Shown: positions 9,813 to 19,495, counted from the stretch's first letter. The stretch is DNA of 35,586 bases from Candidatus Aalborgicola danicus (GCA_016703945.1 JADJBC010000013.1:1-35586); one strand, 5' to 3'. Notes: generated by a model from the sequence alone, not told the origin. Numbers and translations: made by a program.

Positions 9813-10102
9813 GCGGAAACTTGACCTCAACAAACAGTGGCTTTGAGGCGACGCGTCGTCCACTCGACCAGCGCCTGGTGCAGAAACAAACGCCGTGTTC
9901 AAACTCTGGATGACCGGCCACATGAAACCCGTCACCAACTACGGCTGCCTGCCCAAGCCGACCGGCTGCGTTTGATCTGGGAGCAACCGAGCACACTGAG
10001 TGCAGCAAGCGAAATTGGGGCCGGATCACCGGTAGAGCAGCGGAAGTGTGCTCAGACCCCAATTTCGCGTGGTAACCGGAGCGCGGATACCCGGTTCAGA
10101 CG
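9813..10102. repeat. ~290-bp direct repeat, copy A
   Basis: From GCGGAAACTTGACC to GGATACCCGGTTCAGACG this closely matches 28889-29180 in the same orientation, with scattered mismatches and small indels. It contains an inverted repeat: CGAAATTGGGG at 10010-10020 pairs with CCCCAATTTCG at 10057-10067 across a 36-base loop. Both arms are kept in copy B. I do not recognise a coding frame that is open in both copies. Confidence 0.85.
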
Positions 10103-10322
10103 CTTTGTCGACCGCCAACATACCGATCTGCTCGCTCCAAAGCTGGCGGTCGAGTCAGCTTGTGTAGGGGAGCTTTCTGGCGACGATTTCGCCATAACAG
10201 GCACCTCCTATTGGCCAGTTGCGGTCACTCGCAAATCACTGGTATCGGGAAGTAGGTTGAGTCAAATTCAGATCCACTGTCCAAAGGCAACATCGAGTGG
10301 AAGCGGACATTTTGGCAAAAAG
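10103..10322. other. Intergenic sequence, nothing recognised
   Basis: I see no gene, repeat or hairpin that stands out here. It separates the 290-bp repeat from the short reverse-strand frame at 10323. Confidence 0.4.
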
Positions 10323-10580
10323 CTACTTGAGCCAGGACCCGATCAGTCCTTTGATGTAACCCCCCAGGGTATTCAACTTCTTTGCATTCGAATCCCCGCG
10401 TTTTGCTGCCTTTGCAGCTGTTTCCACGACCGCCTGAATCGCCTTGGGCCCCTTTTGTTCAACACCTTTGATCAATCCGAACTTGTGCGCAGCAGCAGCC
10501 TGCGCTCTCTTGAAAGAAGCGATCAGTTCGGCATGGATAGCGGGTTGATGCACAAGGGCCTTACACGGGGCAAAGCCCAT
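10323..10580 (-). CDS. Small basic hypothetical protein
   Basis: An 85-residue frame begins four bases after the stop of the sugar dehydrogenase, on the same strand, so it could be the last gene of that operon. It is rich in Ala and Lys, with a helical look (AIQAVVETAAKAAKRGDSNA), and ends in GGYIKGLIGSWLK. I recognise no family. The first ~10 residues look less natural than the rest, so it may start later or be the remnant of a longer gene. No signal peptide or membrane segment is clear. Confidence 0.35.
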   Translation of the reverse strand: MGFAPCKALVHQPAIHAELIASFKRAQAAAAHKFGLIKGVEQKGPKAIQAVVETAAKAAKRGDSNAKKLNTLGGYIKGLIGSWLK

Positions 10581-10583
10581 TTT

Positions 10584-11909
10584 TCAGCGCTTTTCCACGC
10601 CCGTCACGCGCCAAATGACATTGCCAACGTCATCAGCAACAAGCAATCCGCCACGCTTGTCGATCGTTACGCCAACTGGTCGGCCAAGAGCATCCCCCTT
10701 CGCACTGACAAACCCGCTCAGCACCACCACGGGCTGGGCCGTTGGCATCGCCTTGCCGTCATACGGCACGAATACTACGTTGTAGCCACTGCGTGGCTTG
10801 CGGTTCCAGGAACCGTGCTGACCGATGAAGAAGCCGGCATTAAAGGGCGCAGGCAGAGCGGCACCCTCGGAGGAGGTGAGGCCCAGCGGCGCGACGTGTG
10901 AGCCAAGAGAGTAGTCGGGTTTCACGGCTTTGGCGACCAGCTCGGGCGCAGGCGGTTTCACACGCACGTCGACGTTCTGGCCGTAGTAGCTGTACGGCCA
11001 GCCGTAGAACGCACTGTCCTTGACTGATGTCATGTAGTCGGGCACCAGGTCGTTGCCGATCTCGTCGCGCTCATTCACGACCGTCCACAACTTGCCGCCT
11101 GCCCAGGCCATGCCATTGGGGTTGCGCAGGCCGGTGGCGAAGAGGCGACCTTTGCCGCTGGCGATGTCGAACTCCCAGATGGCCGCGCGGCCTTCTTCGG
11201 CCGGCATGCCGTTCTCGGCCACGTTGCTGTTGGAGCCAACGGTCGCATACAACTTGCTGCCGTCCGGGCTGGCGATGATGTTTTTGGTCCAGTGGTGGTT
11301 GAGCGGGCCGCCCGGCAGGTCAAACACCTTGGTGGGCGCGACCGTGATCTGTGACTGGCCCGCCACATAGGGGAAACGTACGATAGCGTCCGAGTTCGCC
11401 ACGTAGAAGTTGGTGCCAACCAGTGCCATGCCGAAAGGTGAGTTCAGGCCCTCTAGGAAGGTGGTGCGAAGTTCAACCGTGCCGTCGCCGTCAGCGTCGC
11501 GCAGCAGCGTTATGCGGTTGGCGGTGGGCGCGGCCGCACCAGCGCGTTTCATCATCAAGCCCATGACGGCGCCCTTGATACCTTTGCCGTCTTCGGGCTT
11601 GGGCGGTGCATTGGTCTCGGCCACCAGCACATCGCCGTTGGGCAGCACGTAAATCCAACGTGGGTGGTCCAGTCCCGTGGCCAGAGCCGCGACCGACAGG
11701 CCGGCCGCTGCGGTCGGCCCGGTGCCTTCGGGCCAGCCCTTGGCGGGCGCTATGTGCACTGTGGGGATGGTCTGCTTGTTCGGCTTGGCCAACTGTGGGT
11801 TCGGGCCTATGGTCTGCGCGGGGGGCTGCATGCTGGGTGGTTGGGTTTGTGCGAGCAAGCTGCCCGAGCACAGCACAGTGATAGATATGAACAAAAGTTT
11901 ACTGTGCAT
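10584..11909 (-). CDS. PQQ-dependent sugar (L-sorbosone-type) dehydrogenase
   Basis: A 441-residue secreted beta-propeller dehydrogenase. Start at 11909 (MHSKLLFISITVLCSGSLLA), because CAGGAG lies about 6 bases upstream and a signal peptide ending near LLAQ follows. The longer frame upstream adds no sensible sequence. Family landmarks in order: LDHPRWIYVLPNGDVLVAET, LNSPFGMALV, LNHHWTKNIIASPDGSKLY, ATGLRNPNGMAW, NERDEIGNDLVPDY, GWPYSYYGQ, HVAPLGLTSSEG, FIGQHGSWNR and LLVADDVGNVIWRV. These mark the soluble glucose/sorbosone dehydrogenase family, which oxidises sugars or aldehydes in the periplasm with PQQ and passes electrons to cytochromes. The true substrate cannot be told. It lies 70 bases after the oxidase I/III gene on the same strand, and a PQQ receptor-like gene is in the same cluster. 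Confidence 0.9.
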   Translation of the reverse strand: MHSKLLFISITVLCSGSLLAQTQPPSMQPPAQTIGPNPQLAKPNKQTIPTVHIAPAKGWPEGTGPTAAAGLSVAALATGLDHPRWIYVLPNGDVLVAETNAPPKPEDGKGIKGAVMGLMMKRAGAAAPTANRITLLRDADGDGTVELRTTFLEGLNSPFGMALVGTNFYVANSDAIVRFPYVAGQSQITVAPTKVFDLPGGPLNHHWTKNIIASPDGSKLYATVGSNSNVAENGMPAEEGRAAIWEFDIASGKGRLFATGLRNPNGMAWAGGKLWTVVNERDEIGNDLVPDYMTSVKDSAFYGWPYSYYGQNVDVRVKPPAPELVAKAVKPDYSLGSHVAPLGLTSSEGAALPAPFNAGFFIGQHGSWNRKPRSGYNVVFVPYDGKAMPTAQPVVVLSGFVSAKGDALGRPVGVTIDKRGGLLVADDVGNVIWRVTGVEKR

Positions 11910-11979
11910 GGTGGCTCCTGGAAACAACCCATACTCAAGCAAACGGGCGCGGGATTCTGTGCGGCCGGCCACACACCGT

Positions 11980-14488
11980 TTACAGCCAACGCCCAATCAT
12001 TTGTATGGCGCCAGTCCCTACCAGACCTTGCGCTGTGACCCCGAGCCACATCAGCCAGCTGTTGTCCAGTGTCGCGCGCGCCTGTGGCAGCAACCTTCCG
12101 CTGAAAGAACGCGCCAGTAAATAAGCTCCCATTAAGAGCAGAACGACAATATTGAAGCCATGCCAAGATAGCAGGGCCGACACTGTGGCGCTCCAGGCCT
12201 GCGCGGTGGGCTCCAGGCCGGCGCGCCAGTGGCCAAGTACGTCGATACTGACGGATGCGCCGGCGCACACCATGGCGCATGCAACCAGCAGGCGCAGCAG
12301 GGCTTGGCCCCTGCGTCCTTCGAGGCGCGCACGCGCCAGCGTCATTGCGGCTGCGCCCAGCAGCATCAGCACGGCTGACAATACTGGCCAGCCGATTGGC
12401 GGCAGAGCGGCACCAAACGGCGGGCAGATGTCGGAAGCCATAGCCACGTGAAGGGTGCAAACAGCAGCGACGCGAAGACCGTCGCATTGACGCACAACAG
12501 GATAACCATGGCCCCAGGAATGCGAGGCCGGGCCGGTCGCACCCATTGGCAGGGTCACGCCATCTGCCACCAATGCCAGGTCCGCGTGGGCGACATCGTC
12601 GGTGAACCAGAGCCACCAGCAGATGGCGGCGATGGCCACCGCGCCAAAGGCGAACGCAGTGCCCACCCATTCGACTGTGAGCAGCAAGAAGAAACCCGCC
12701 GTGCCCACCGCCGCTATGAACGGCGGCCAGCCATCTGTGGGCAGCACCAGCACATGGTGCGGGATAGCATCGACCACGCTGGTGATCAGCGTCTCACGTC
12801 CGCCGCTGATGGTGCCGGGTAACCAATGCTGCCCGGCATGCATCTCCTGGGCGAGCTGCGGCCGGTCCCACAGTGGCTCGGGGGAATCAATCTGCGCAAT
12901 GCTGCGCGTGCCGAATTCGCCCTGAGTCGCCCATTCCAACGTGGCTGCGTTCCAGGGATTGCCATGCTCGCGCTTCTCCTTCAGCGCCGTGCGCACGGCA
13001 TCCCACAGGAACAGCACCACCCCCGCCGCAAAGATGAAGGCGCCAATGCTTGGAGAGCATGTTCAGCAGGTTCCATCCCAGGTCTGCGTCATAGGTGTAC
13101 ACACGGCGCGGCATGCCCAGGATGCCGGTGATGTGCATGGGAAAGAAGGCCAGGTTGAAGCCGAAGAACATCAGGCCGAACACCCAGCGGCCCAGCCGCT
13201 GTGAGAGCTGGTGCCCGTTCATCACGGGCGCCCAGTAGTACAACCCTGCGAACACCGGGAACACCGCTCCGCCGATCAGCACGTAATGCAGGTGGGCGAC
13301 GATGAAATAGGTGTCGTGCACCTGCCAGTCGAAGGGCAGCACCGCCACCATCACGCCGGTAAGGCCGCCCAGCACAAAAATGAAGTGAAAGCCCAGCAGA
13401 AACAGCGTGTAGGTATTGAACTGCACGTGCCCCTTCCAGAAGGTAGCGATCCACGAGAACACCTGCACGGCGCTCGGTATCGCCACCGCAAAGCTGGCAG
13501 CGGCTACGAAGCCCATGGTCATGACACCCAGGCCCGCGGTAAACATGTGGTGCGCCCACAGCGCAAAACTGATAAAGCCGACCGCGATCAGCGCATAGAC
13601 GATGGCTCGATGCCCCACGAGCGGCGTGCGCGCTGCCGTGGGCACCATCATGGACACCATGCCCGCGGCAGGCAAAAAGATGATATAGACCTCCGGATGG
13701 CCAAAGAACCAGAATAGGTGCTGCCACAACAGCGGGTCGCCACCCCGGGCTGCGATGAAGAAGGGCCAATCGAAAGCACGCTCCAGCTCCAGCAGCAGCG
13801 TGCCCGCGATGATGGCCGGGAAGGCAAAGATGATCATGACTGCACTGACCAACATGGCCCAGGCGAACACCGGCATCTTCATCAGTGTCATGCCCGGCGC
13901 GCGGGTGAAGAGAATGCCGATGATCAGCTCGATGGCGCCGGCAATCGCCGAAATCTCGATAAAGCCAATGCCCAGCAGCCACCAGTCTGCGCCAATGCCG
14001 GGCGAGTACTCCTTGCCCGTGAGCGGTGGGTACATGAACCAGCCGCCGTCTGGCGATGCACCGAAGAAGATGGTGCAGAAGAAGGCGAGGCCACCGATGG
14101 CGTACGACCAGAACGCATAGGCTGAGAGGCGGGGGAACGGCAGGTCGCGTGCGCCCAGCATGCCCGGCAGCAGGTAAACGGCAATCGCCTCGACCATCGG
14201 CACTGCGAAGAGAAACATCATCACCGTGCCGTGCATGGTGAAGACCTGGTTGTAGGTCTGGGCGCTGAGCAAGGTGTTGTCAGGCACGGCGAGTTGCGCG
14301 CGCATCAGCAAACCAAGGATGCCGGCCAGCAAAAAAAACACCAGCGCAGTGGCGATGTAGAACAGGCCGATGTGGGTGTTGTTGACGGCCGAGAGGTAAC
14401 GCCAGCCTTTAGGTGGCTCCCAGGCGCGCTCCAGTGCCTCGCGCTCGCCCGGCGGGCGAGGCAGGGAAGAAGGAAGGTATTCGTTCAC
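11980..14488 (-). pseudogene. ctaD: Cytochrome c oxidase subunit I/III fusion, frameshifted
   Basis: Haem-copper oxidase subunit I fused to subunit III, about 835 residues. It starts with GTG at 14488 (VNEYLPSSLPRPP); that GTG overlaps the TGA of the subunit II gene (GTGA), and GGAG lies 9 bases upstream. All subunit I metal ligands are visible: haem a His in MHGTVMMFLFAVP, CuB His and the Tyr in FFGHPEVYIIFLP, the CuB pair in WAHHMFTAG, and the haem His residues in VAHLHYVLIGG. Near 13055 the frame breaks just after LGWNLLNMLS and continues as FLWDAVRTALKEKREHGNPW. The subunit III part holds further membrane helices. Within it, 12445-12510 is out of frame: the natural helix MVILLCVNATVFASLLFAPF lies in another frame and the annotated frame is restored after it. 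The oxidase would reduce oxygen and pump protons. Confidence 0.88.
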
Positions 14489-15396
14489 TTCAACGACTCC
14501 AACCACGCCGCCATCGCTTCCAGGGTCGCCGCGTCGCGCTCCCCGAACGACGGCATCCGCGCCCCCGGCTTCACTTGCTGTACGTGCGCAATCCACCGCT
14601 GCATCGCAGCCGCACCGTTGCGTACTGTCCCTGCGCCCAGGTACAGCCGGCTGCCCACATGCGTGAGGTCTGGCCCCAGCCGCCCTTCCTCCGACACGCC
14701 GCGCACCGCGTGGCAAGCGGTACAACGCTGCGCAACAAAAGCCGCACGCCCGCGCTCTGCAAGCGGTGAGACAGGCGCGCGTGCCGGTTGAGCCTGCGCT
14801 GCCAGCCAAATAGAGAAGTCCGCAGGCGCGTGCGCAACGACATGCATCGCCATACGCGCATGCTGCTCACCGCAATACTCCGCACACTGGCCGCGGTACA
14901 TGCCGGGCGCCGTGGCCTGGAGTACCAGCTGGTTGGTGCGCCCCGGCACCATATCCATCTTGCCACCTAGCTGCGGGACCCAGAAGCTGTGGATCACGTC
15001 GCTGCTGGACAGGCCGATCACAACGGGCCGGTTCACCGGGATGTGGATCTCGTTGGCCAGCACGACGTCCGTGCCGTCGGGTGTACGGTAGCGCACCTCC
15101 CACCACCACATCTTGCCGACAACGGAAATCACCAATGCATCGACCGGGGCCACGCGCGTGAGCTGCGCGCTGCGCACGGCGGTGTAGCCCATGAGGACGG
15201 AGAGCACGACGGTGGGAAAGACGAGACCGCCACCGACGATCCACCAACGCGTGTTGACCTCGCTCCCTCGCTGCCGCAGGGCGACCACCAGCAAAGCCAT
15301 GACACCGGCAAATATCAGCGTCGAACCAACGAACAGGCTCCACGCCACACCGGCAATCGTGTGGGCTGTGGGTCCGGCTGGGTCGAGCATGCTCAT
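14485..15396 (-). CDS. coxB: Cytochrome c oxidase subunit II with haem c domain
   Basis: A 303-residue caa3-type subunit II. Start at 15396 (MSMLDPAGPTAHTIAG), ten bases after the preceding cytochrome gene stops; a second ATG lies two codons on. Two membrane segments near residues 16-40 and 55-75 are followed by a cupredoxin domain. The CuA site is complete: C171, E173, C175, H179, M182 in CAEYCGEQHARM, with the upstream His in VIHSFWVPQ and the aromatic run KMWWWEV. A C-terminal cytochrome c domain has CTACH (C225, C228, H229) and a Met ligand in RMPSFG. It takes electrons from cytochrome c to subunit I. The gene overlaps the start of the subunit I/III gene by four bases. Confidence 0.93.
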   Translation of the reverse strand: MSMLDPAGPTAHTIAGVAWSLFVGSTLIFAGVMALLVVALRQRGSEVNTRWWIVGGGLVFPTVVLSVLMGYTAVRSAQLTRVAPVDALVISVVGKMWWWEVRYRTPDGTDVVLANEIHIPVNRPVVIGLSSSDVIHSFWVPQLGGKMDMVPGRTNQLVLQATAPGMYRGQCAEYCGEQHARMAMHVVAHAPADFSIWLAAQAQPARAPVSPLAERGRAAFVAQRCTACHAVRGVSEEGRLGPDLTHVGSRLYLGAGTVRNGAAAMQRWIAHVQQVKPGARMPSFGERDAATLEAMAAWLESLK

Positions 15397-15406
15397 GGAG
15401 GCCCGC

Positions 15407-15805
15407 TCATTGCAGCGTATGCAGGTAAGCCGCCATCGAACGTGCATCATTGGGCGACACGCCCATAGCCGGCATGGTCGTGGCGGGGATAAGGGCCTGG
15501 GGGTCGACAAGCCAAAGCGCTAGCGCAGTAGGCTGGTTGGGCACGTTGCCCGCTATGTAGCTGCGCCGGCTGAAGGCCTTTAGGCTCGGGCCGACAGGGC
15601 CCCGTGATGCAGCCACGCCGGGGATCACATGGCAACTGCCACACTGGTACTGGGCGAGCAGCAGCTTGCCGCGCGCCGCTTGCTGACGGTCTTGCTGCGC
15701 TTGCAGCTGCGGCGGCTCTCCTGAGCAGGCGGACAGCAGCCCGGCCATCAGTATCGGAAAGAACCGTGACAGACCGCACAGTGCGGAATGGCGATGCGCG
15801 TCCAC
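15407..15805 (-). CDS. Small cytochrome c lipoprotein
   Basis: A monohaem cytochrome c. The sure part starts at MAGLLSACSGEPPQ; LLSAC is a lipobox, so the protein should be anchored to a membrane. I place the start at a GTG at 15805, which gives a fuller signal peptide (Arg residues, then FFPILMAGLLSA). An ATG at 15748 is the alternative but leaves almost no signal peptide; no ribosome site decides it. The haem motif is CGSCHVIPG and the likely Met ligand is in TTMPAMG. The mature part resembles the second haem domain of the divergent cytochrome at 15821, so the two are probably paralogues. It is the first gene of the oxidase operon, ten bases before coxB, and is a likely electron carrier to the oxidase. 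Confidence 0.82.
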   Translation of the reverse strand: MDAHRHSALCGLSRFFPILMAGLLSACSGEPPQLQAQQDRQQAARGKLLLAQYQCGSCHVIPGVAASRGPVGPSLKAFSRRSYIAGNVPNQPTALALWLVDPQALIPATTMPAMGVSPNDARSMAAYLHTLQ

Positions 15806-15820
15806 AATGGGCTGAACTTC

Positions 15821-16663
15821 ATGAACAGAATCCGCACCATCCTCGCAACGATTGCAGCGCTCGCCATCCTTGGCGTGGTTGGTGCTGCGGGTTTCATCTG
15901 GGTAGGTTTCTATAACGTCGGCGCGACGCGCCAGCATTTGCAGCCGGTCTACTCGGTGCTGGAGTTCGCCATGCACCGCTCGGTTCGCCTGCACGCGCTC
16001 AACATCGATACGCCGCCGCTGGAGGACGAGGCCATGGTTCGCCGTGGTGCCACCTGCTTCGATGCCAATTGCGTGCAGTGCCATGGCGCGCCCGGCGTTG
16101 CGCAGGACGACATCGGCAAGAGTATGCAGCCGCTGCCCGGTCCGCTGGTGGATGCGACGCAGAACTTCCATCCGCGTGAGTTGTATTGGATCACCCGCCA
16201 CGGCATCCGCCTCTCCGGCATGCCGGCGTGGGAGTTCCGGCTGACGGATGGTGAAATATGGGACGTGGTGGCCTTCTTGCGGCGTCTGCCGATGCTCACG
16301 CCACAGGCCTATCCCGAGATGGCTCGGCCGCAGCTTGCCGCCTTCCCCTGTGGTCGTGACGTAAACATTGCGGCCATGCGTGCGCCCGATGTGCCGCGTG
16401 CCAAGCAGGCACTCTACCAATACGCCTGCAGCGCCTGCCACACGATTCCCGGCGTGACCAGCTCGTTTCCCAACGTCGGACCGCCGCTGGCGGGCCTTGC
16501 CAGCCGCACGCTGATTGCGGGAACCTTGCCCAACACGCAGGACAACATGGTGATTTGGCTGCGAGGCCCGAACAAGGTCAAGCCCCACACAGCCATGCCC
16601 GACTTGCGGGTAACCCAAGAGGATGCTGCCGACATGGCGGCGTACCTGGCGACCTTGCGCTAG
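15821..16663 (+). CDS. Membrane-anchored dihaem cytochrome c
   Basis: A 280-residue protein starting at MNRIRTILATIAALAILGVV, an N-terminal membrane anchor. An in-frame ATG at 15788 is possible, but the extra residues (MAMRVHNGLNF) look unlike a signal. It carries two haem c sites: CVQCHG (C84, C87, H88) and CSACHT (C203, C206, H207), each with a later Met candidate (SGMPAWE and TAMPDL). The sequence is complete and in one frame. It is divergent from the small cytochrome/oxidase operon with only about 15 bases between the chosen starts, so the two promoters must overlap the opposite genes. Probably an electron carrier between the dehydrogenase and the oxidase. Confidence 0.88.
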   Translation: MNRIRTILATIAALAILGVVGAAGFIWVGFYNVGATRQHLQPVYSVLEFAMHRSVRLHALNIDTPPLEDEAMVRRGATCFDANCVQCHGAPGVAQDDIGKSMQPLPGPLVDATQNFHPRELYWITRHGIRLSGMPAWEFRLTDGEIWDVVAFLRRLPMLTPQAYPEMARPQLAAFPCGRDVNIAAMRAPDVPRAKQALYQYACSACHTIPGVTSSFPNVGPPLAGLASRTLIAGTLPNTQDNMVIWLRGPNKVKPHTAMPDLRVTQEDAADMAAYLATLR

Positions 16664-16806
16664 AGTGCCGCCCCGCGTTGTTGTGTTGAGCGGCGTGCCG
16701 TGGTGCATCACACGAGTACACACGATCCCCCGCCGAAGATATGTTCGCTTCACCACATACTCCGAGCCACCGTCGCGCTAGAGTTCACGCCATCCAATCC
16801 CAGAAA

Positions 16807-18947
16807 ATGAACCTATACACACGCATGGCCCTCTTTGGGGGCTACCTTGCGCCGGCAATGGCATGTGCGCAATCCCTGGCGCCGGTAGAACCTGAAGACA
16901 GTGTTTTGCAACCCGTGGTCGTGACCGGTGCAGCAGTCCATCGGATGCGCTGGTTGTCACCCGCCACGGTGGACATCGTTGAAACGGATGCAGTCCAAGC
17001 CGGTCAATTGCAGGTCAATGTGTCGGAAAGCCTGGGGCGGGTGCCAGGTCTGCTGATTCAGAACCGGCAAAACTACGCCCAAGATCTGCAAATATCGGTG
17101 CGAGGTTACGGCGCGCGCTCGACCTTCGGTGTGCGCGGCGTGCGGCTGTTTGTCGACGGCATTCCAGCCAGCGCACCCGACGGTCAGGGCCAGGCCGCCA
17201 ATTTTCCGCTGGGCATGGCCCAACGCATCGAGGTCATACGCGGCCCCTATGCGGCGCTCTATGGCAGTTCCGCAGGCGGCGTCATCGCGCTCTACACCGG
17301 CGAAGGGCGAACACCCGCCAGTCTGCAGGCGGGTGTGGCGGGCGGATCCGATGGACTGCGGCGGATATCGACCCAGGCACAAGGCACGGTCGGCACCCTG
17401 AACTACGCGCTCGATGTATCCGGCTTTGCAACCGATGGCCTGCGGCCCCAATCGGCAGCGCGGCGCGACACGGGTTACCTCAAACTGTCCCATCCCTATG
17501 ACCAAGGACGGGTGGTCGTGGTCGTCAACCGGCAAACCGGAACTGCGCAGGACCCACTGGGCCTGTCCAGGGCCGAGTTCGCGGCCAATGCCTACCAGGC
17601 CACCCCAAACGCAAGCACCTTCAACACCCGTAAAGGCTTTGACCAAACCCAGGTGGGCGCTGCTTGGGAACACCGTCTGGGTGGCGGGCAACGCCTGGAA
17701 TCATGGGTTACCTCGGGCGACGCGCGGTCACGCAGTACCAGGCTATTCCCGCTACAACACAGCTAGCCGCGAGCAGCCCTGGCGGCGTGATTGATTTGGA
17801 CCGCAACTACGGCGGAATCAACGCCCGTTGGCGTGTAAACCGCGAATGGGGCAACGGGCGCCTGACCGCCTCTGCGGGTGTTGCATCCGACCTGCAAGAC
17901 GAATGGCGGCGCGGGTTCGACAATTTCACAGGGCAGGCCACGGCGCCCAGCCAGTTGGGCGTGATGGGGCGGTTGCGGCGCGACGAGGACAATTCTGCAA
18001 GCACGCTGGACCCGTACGCCCAGGTGGAATGGGAAAGTGCAGCGTGGACCGCCACCGCGGGGCTGCGGCATTCCCGTGTGCGCATGCGCTCAACCGACCA
18101 CTATGTGGCGCCTGGCAATCCAGACGACAGCGGATCCAGTGGCTACTCGACAACCATCCCGGTATTCGGACTGCGGTACCGTTTGAGGGACGGGTTGCAG
18201 GCCTTTGCCAGCATCGGCTTGGGCTTTGAGACGCCAACCCTGAACGAAGTGGCCTACCAGGCTTCAGGCTCCAGCGGGCTGAACAACCAGTTGCAGGCCA
18301 GCCGCAGCCGAAACAGCGAGATGGGACTGCGGGCGCGGCATGCCGATTGGACCTGGAATGCGACCGTGTTTGACATCCGCACGGACAAGGAAATCGCCGT
18401 CCTGTCCAACATCGGGGGCCGTTCGACGTTCCAGAATGCAGGTCGTAGCCAGCGGCAGGGCCTGGAGTTCTCAACCGAGGCCCGTTGGGGCGGTGTCAGC
18501 TTGACTTCCGCACTCACGCTGATGGATGCTGCATACAGCGACAGCTTTCGGTCCTGCGCAGCCAGCCCCTGCGCCACTCCAACGCTATGGATACCCGCCG
18601 GTAATCGCATACCCGGCATTGCAGCGCGGCAACTGTTTGTGCAGCTTGCGTGGGAGCCGAAAACGCTGCCTGGCGTCTACACGATGGAGGCCAAACACAT
18701 GGGTCACATCGCTGCCAATGACAGCAACAGCGAACAAACCGACGCCTACACCGTTCTCAATCTTTGGGCAAAATTCCAGCAAACATGGGGCGCGTGGCAG
18801 TTGAACGAGTTTGTGCGGATCGACAACGTGTCGAACCGTGTGTATGCCGGCTCAGTAATTGTGAATGAGGGCAATGGCCGGTACTTCGAGGCTGCGACCG
18901 GGCGCAGCCTGTATGCGGGAGTGACGTTCGTGCGCCGCTTTCCGTAG
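16807..18947 (+). pseudogene. pqqU: TonB-dependent PQQ receptor (PqqU/YncD-like), frameshifted
   Basis: An outer-membrane receptor of about 710 residues in two frames that join near 17725. Start at 16807 (MNLYTRMALFGG) with a signal peptide ending near MACAQ. The plug domain has VTGAAVHRM, RVPGLLIQNRQNYAQDLQIS, RGYGARSTFGVRG, DGIPASAPDGQGQ and IRGPYAALYGSSAGG. The barrel has VTQYQAIPATTQ, DHYVAPGNPDDSGSS, GFETPTLNEVAYQ, GRSTFQNAGRSQRQGLE and AGSVIVNEGNGRYFEAATGR, and it ends in Phe-Pro after a typical RRF. These runs match what I recall of E. coli YncD, renamed PqqU for high-affinity PQQ uptake, along almost the whole length. That fits the PQQ-dependent dehydrogenase in the same cluster. A single indel breaks the frame, so the gene is dead or the base is a sequence error. 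Confidence 0.82.
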
Positions 18948-19102
18948 AATAGGACTCCAGTTCAGTGCCAGCGTACCGGTAGTTCATTCGCTCGATGTAG
19001 TATGGATCCATCAAGACCGTGGCCACGGAGGAGCCCAAGTTGCCACTGGCACCGGTGGAGTCTCTATGCCGACGCTACTGGGCGAGAGGAGGTTCTGCGC
19101 AG

Positions 19103-19428
19103 TCATAACGCTAGTGCCGCCTCAAGCTGCGCTTTGTTCATCCCGGAACGTCCCTTCAGACCGCGCTGACGGGCCTCATTGCGCAGCTGAAGCACGGTTC
19201 GACCACCCGGGCCTTGGTGGGAGCGCAAGCCACCACGTCGACCTGCGGACATGTCGTTGATCGACGAGGCGCTGGCAGTCACCGATTCGCCGTGCTGTGC
19301 CCGCTCCTTGTTGACGACCCGCGCCGCAATCTCCTGGGCCAGAGACTCGGGCTTGCCGCCTTCCAGCAGGCTGTCCTTGATGTGGCGTACTGACGTTCGC
19401 GCTTGGCGCTCCAGGCTTTTTTTGGCAT
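19103..19428 (-). pseudogene. Plasmid-stabilization-like small protein gene, frameshifted
   Basis: It starts at 19428 (MPKKAWSAKRERQY). After a one-base frame change near 19385 it runs on as HIKDSLLEGGKPESLAQEIA, ARVVNKERAQHGES, SSINDMSAGRRGGLRSHQGP and GLKGRSGMNKAQLEAALAL to a stop at 19103. About 108 residues, basic. It fits proteins usually annotated as plasmid stabilization protein: a KRERQYxHI N-terminus, a conserved RRGGLRSH block, and a SAP/Rho-N-like C-terminal helix pair. Real function is not established. It lies 67 bases downstream of the glycine-zipper hydrolase on the same strand. Confidence 0.75.
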
Positions 19429-19495
19429 GACCGATCCCTGGGGGTTAGATTGGGCAGGAGAAATCTCGGCCACTGATTCGACTGAGGGCTGTTCT

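Noticed and set aside
10010..10067. The inverted repeat as an integron attC site
   Set aside because: It lacks the R'/L' type core sites (GTTRRRY and its partner) and no integrase or cassettes are nearby.
9837..10901. A 354-codon plus-strand frame across the 290-bp repeat and into the sugar dehydrogenase
   Set aside because: It runs antisense through a clear dehydrogenase gene and has no protein-like sequence; the repeat copy B has no equally long frame.
13211..14241. Several long plus-strand frames opposite the oxidase genes
   Set aside because: They are shadows of the GC-rich oxidase coding strand and contain His/Arg/Gln-rich strings without domains.
16664..16720. GCCGC...GCGGC hairpin after the dihaem cytochrome as a terminator
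   Set aside because: The stem is short and no run of T follows.
15407..16756. A 449-codon reverse frame that includes the small cytochrome gene
   Set aside because: The upstream two thirds lie antisense to the dihaem cytochrome and look like a shadow; the real gene begins near the signal peptide at about 15805.
18950..19070. Reverse-strand segment GSSVATVLMDPYYIERMNYR as the end of a gene
   Set aside because: It looks protein-like but is too short to place in a family, has no visible start or stop of its own, and runs into the receptor gene on the other strand.
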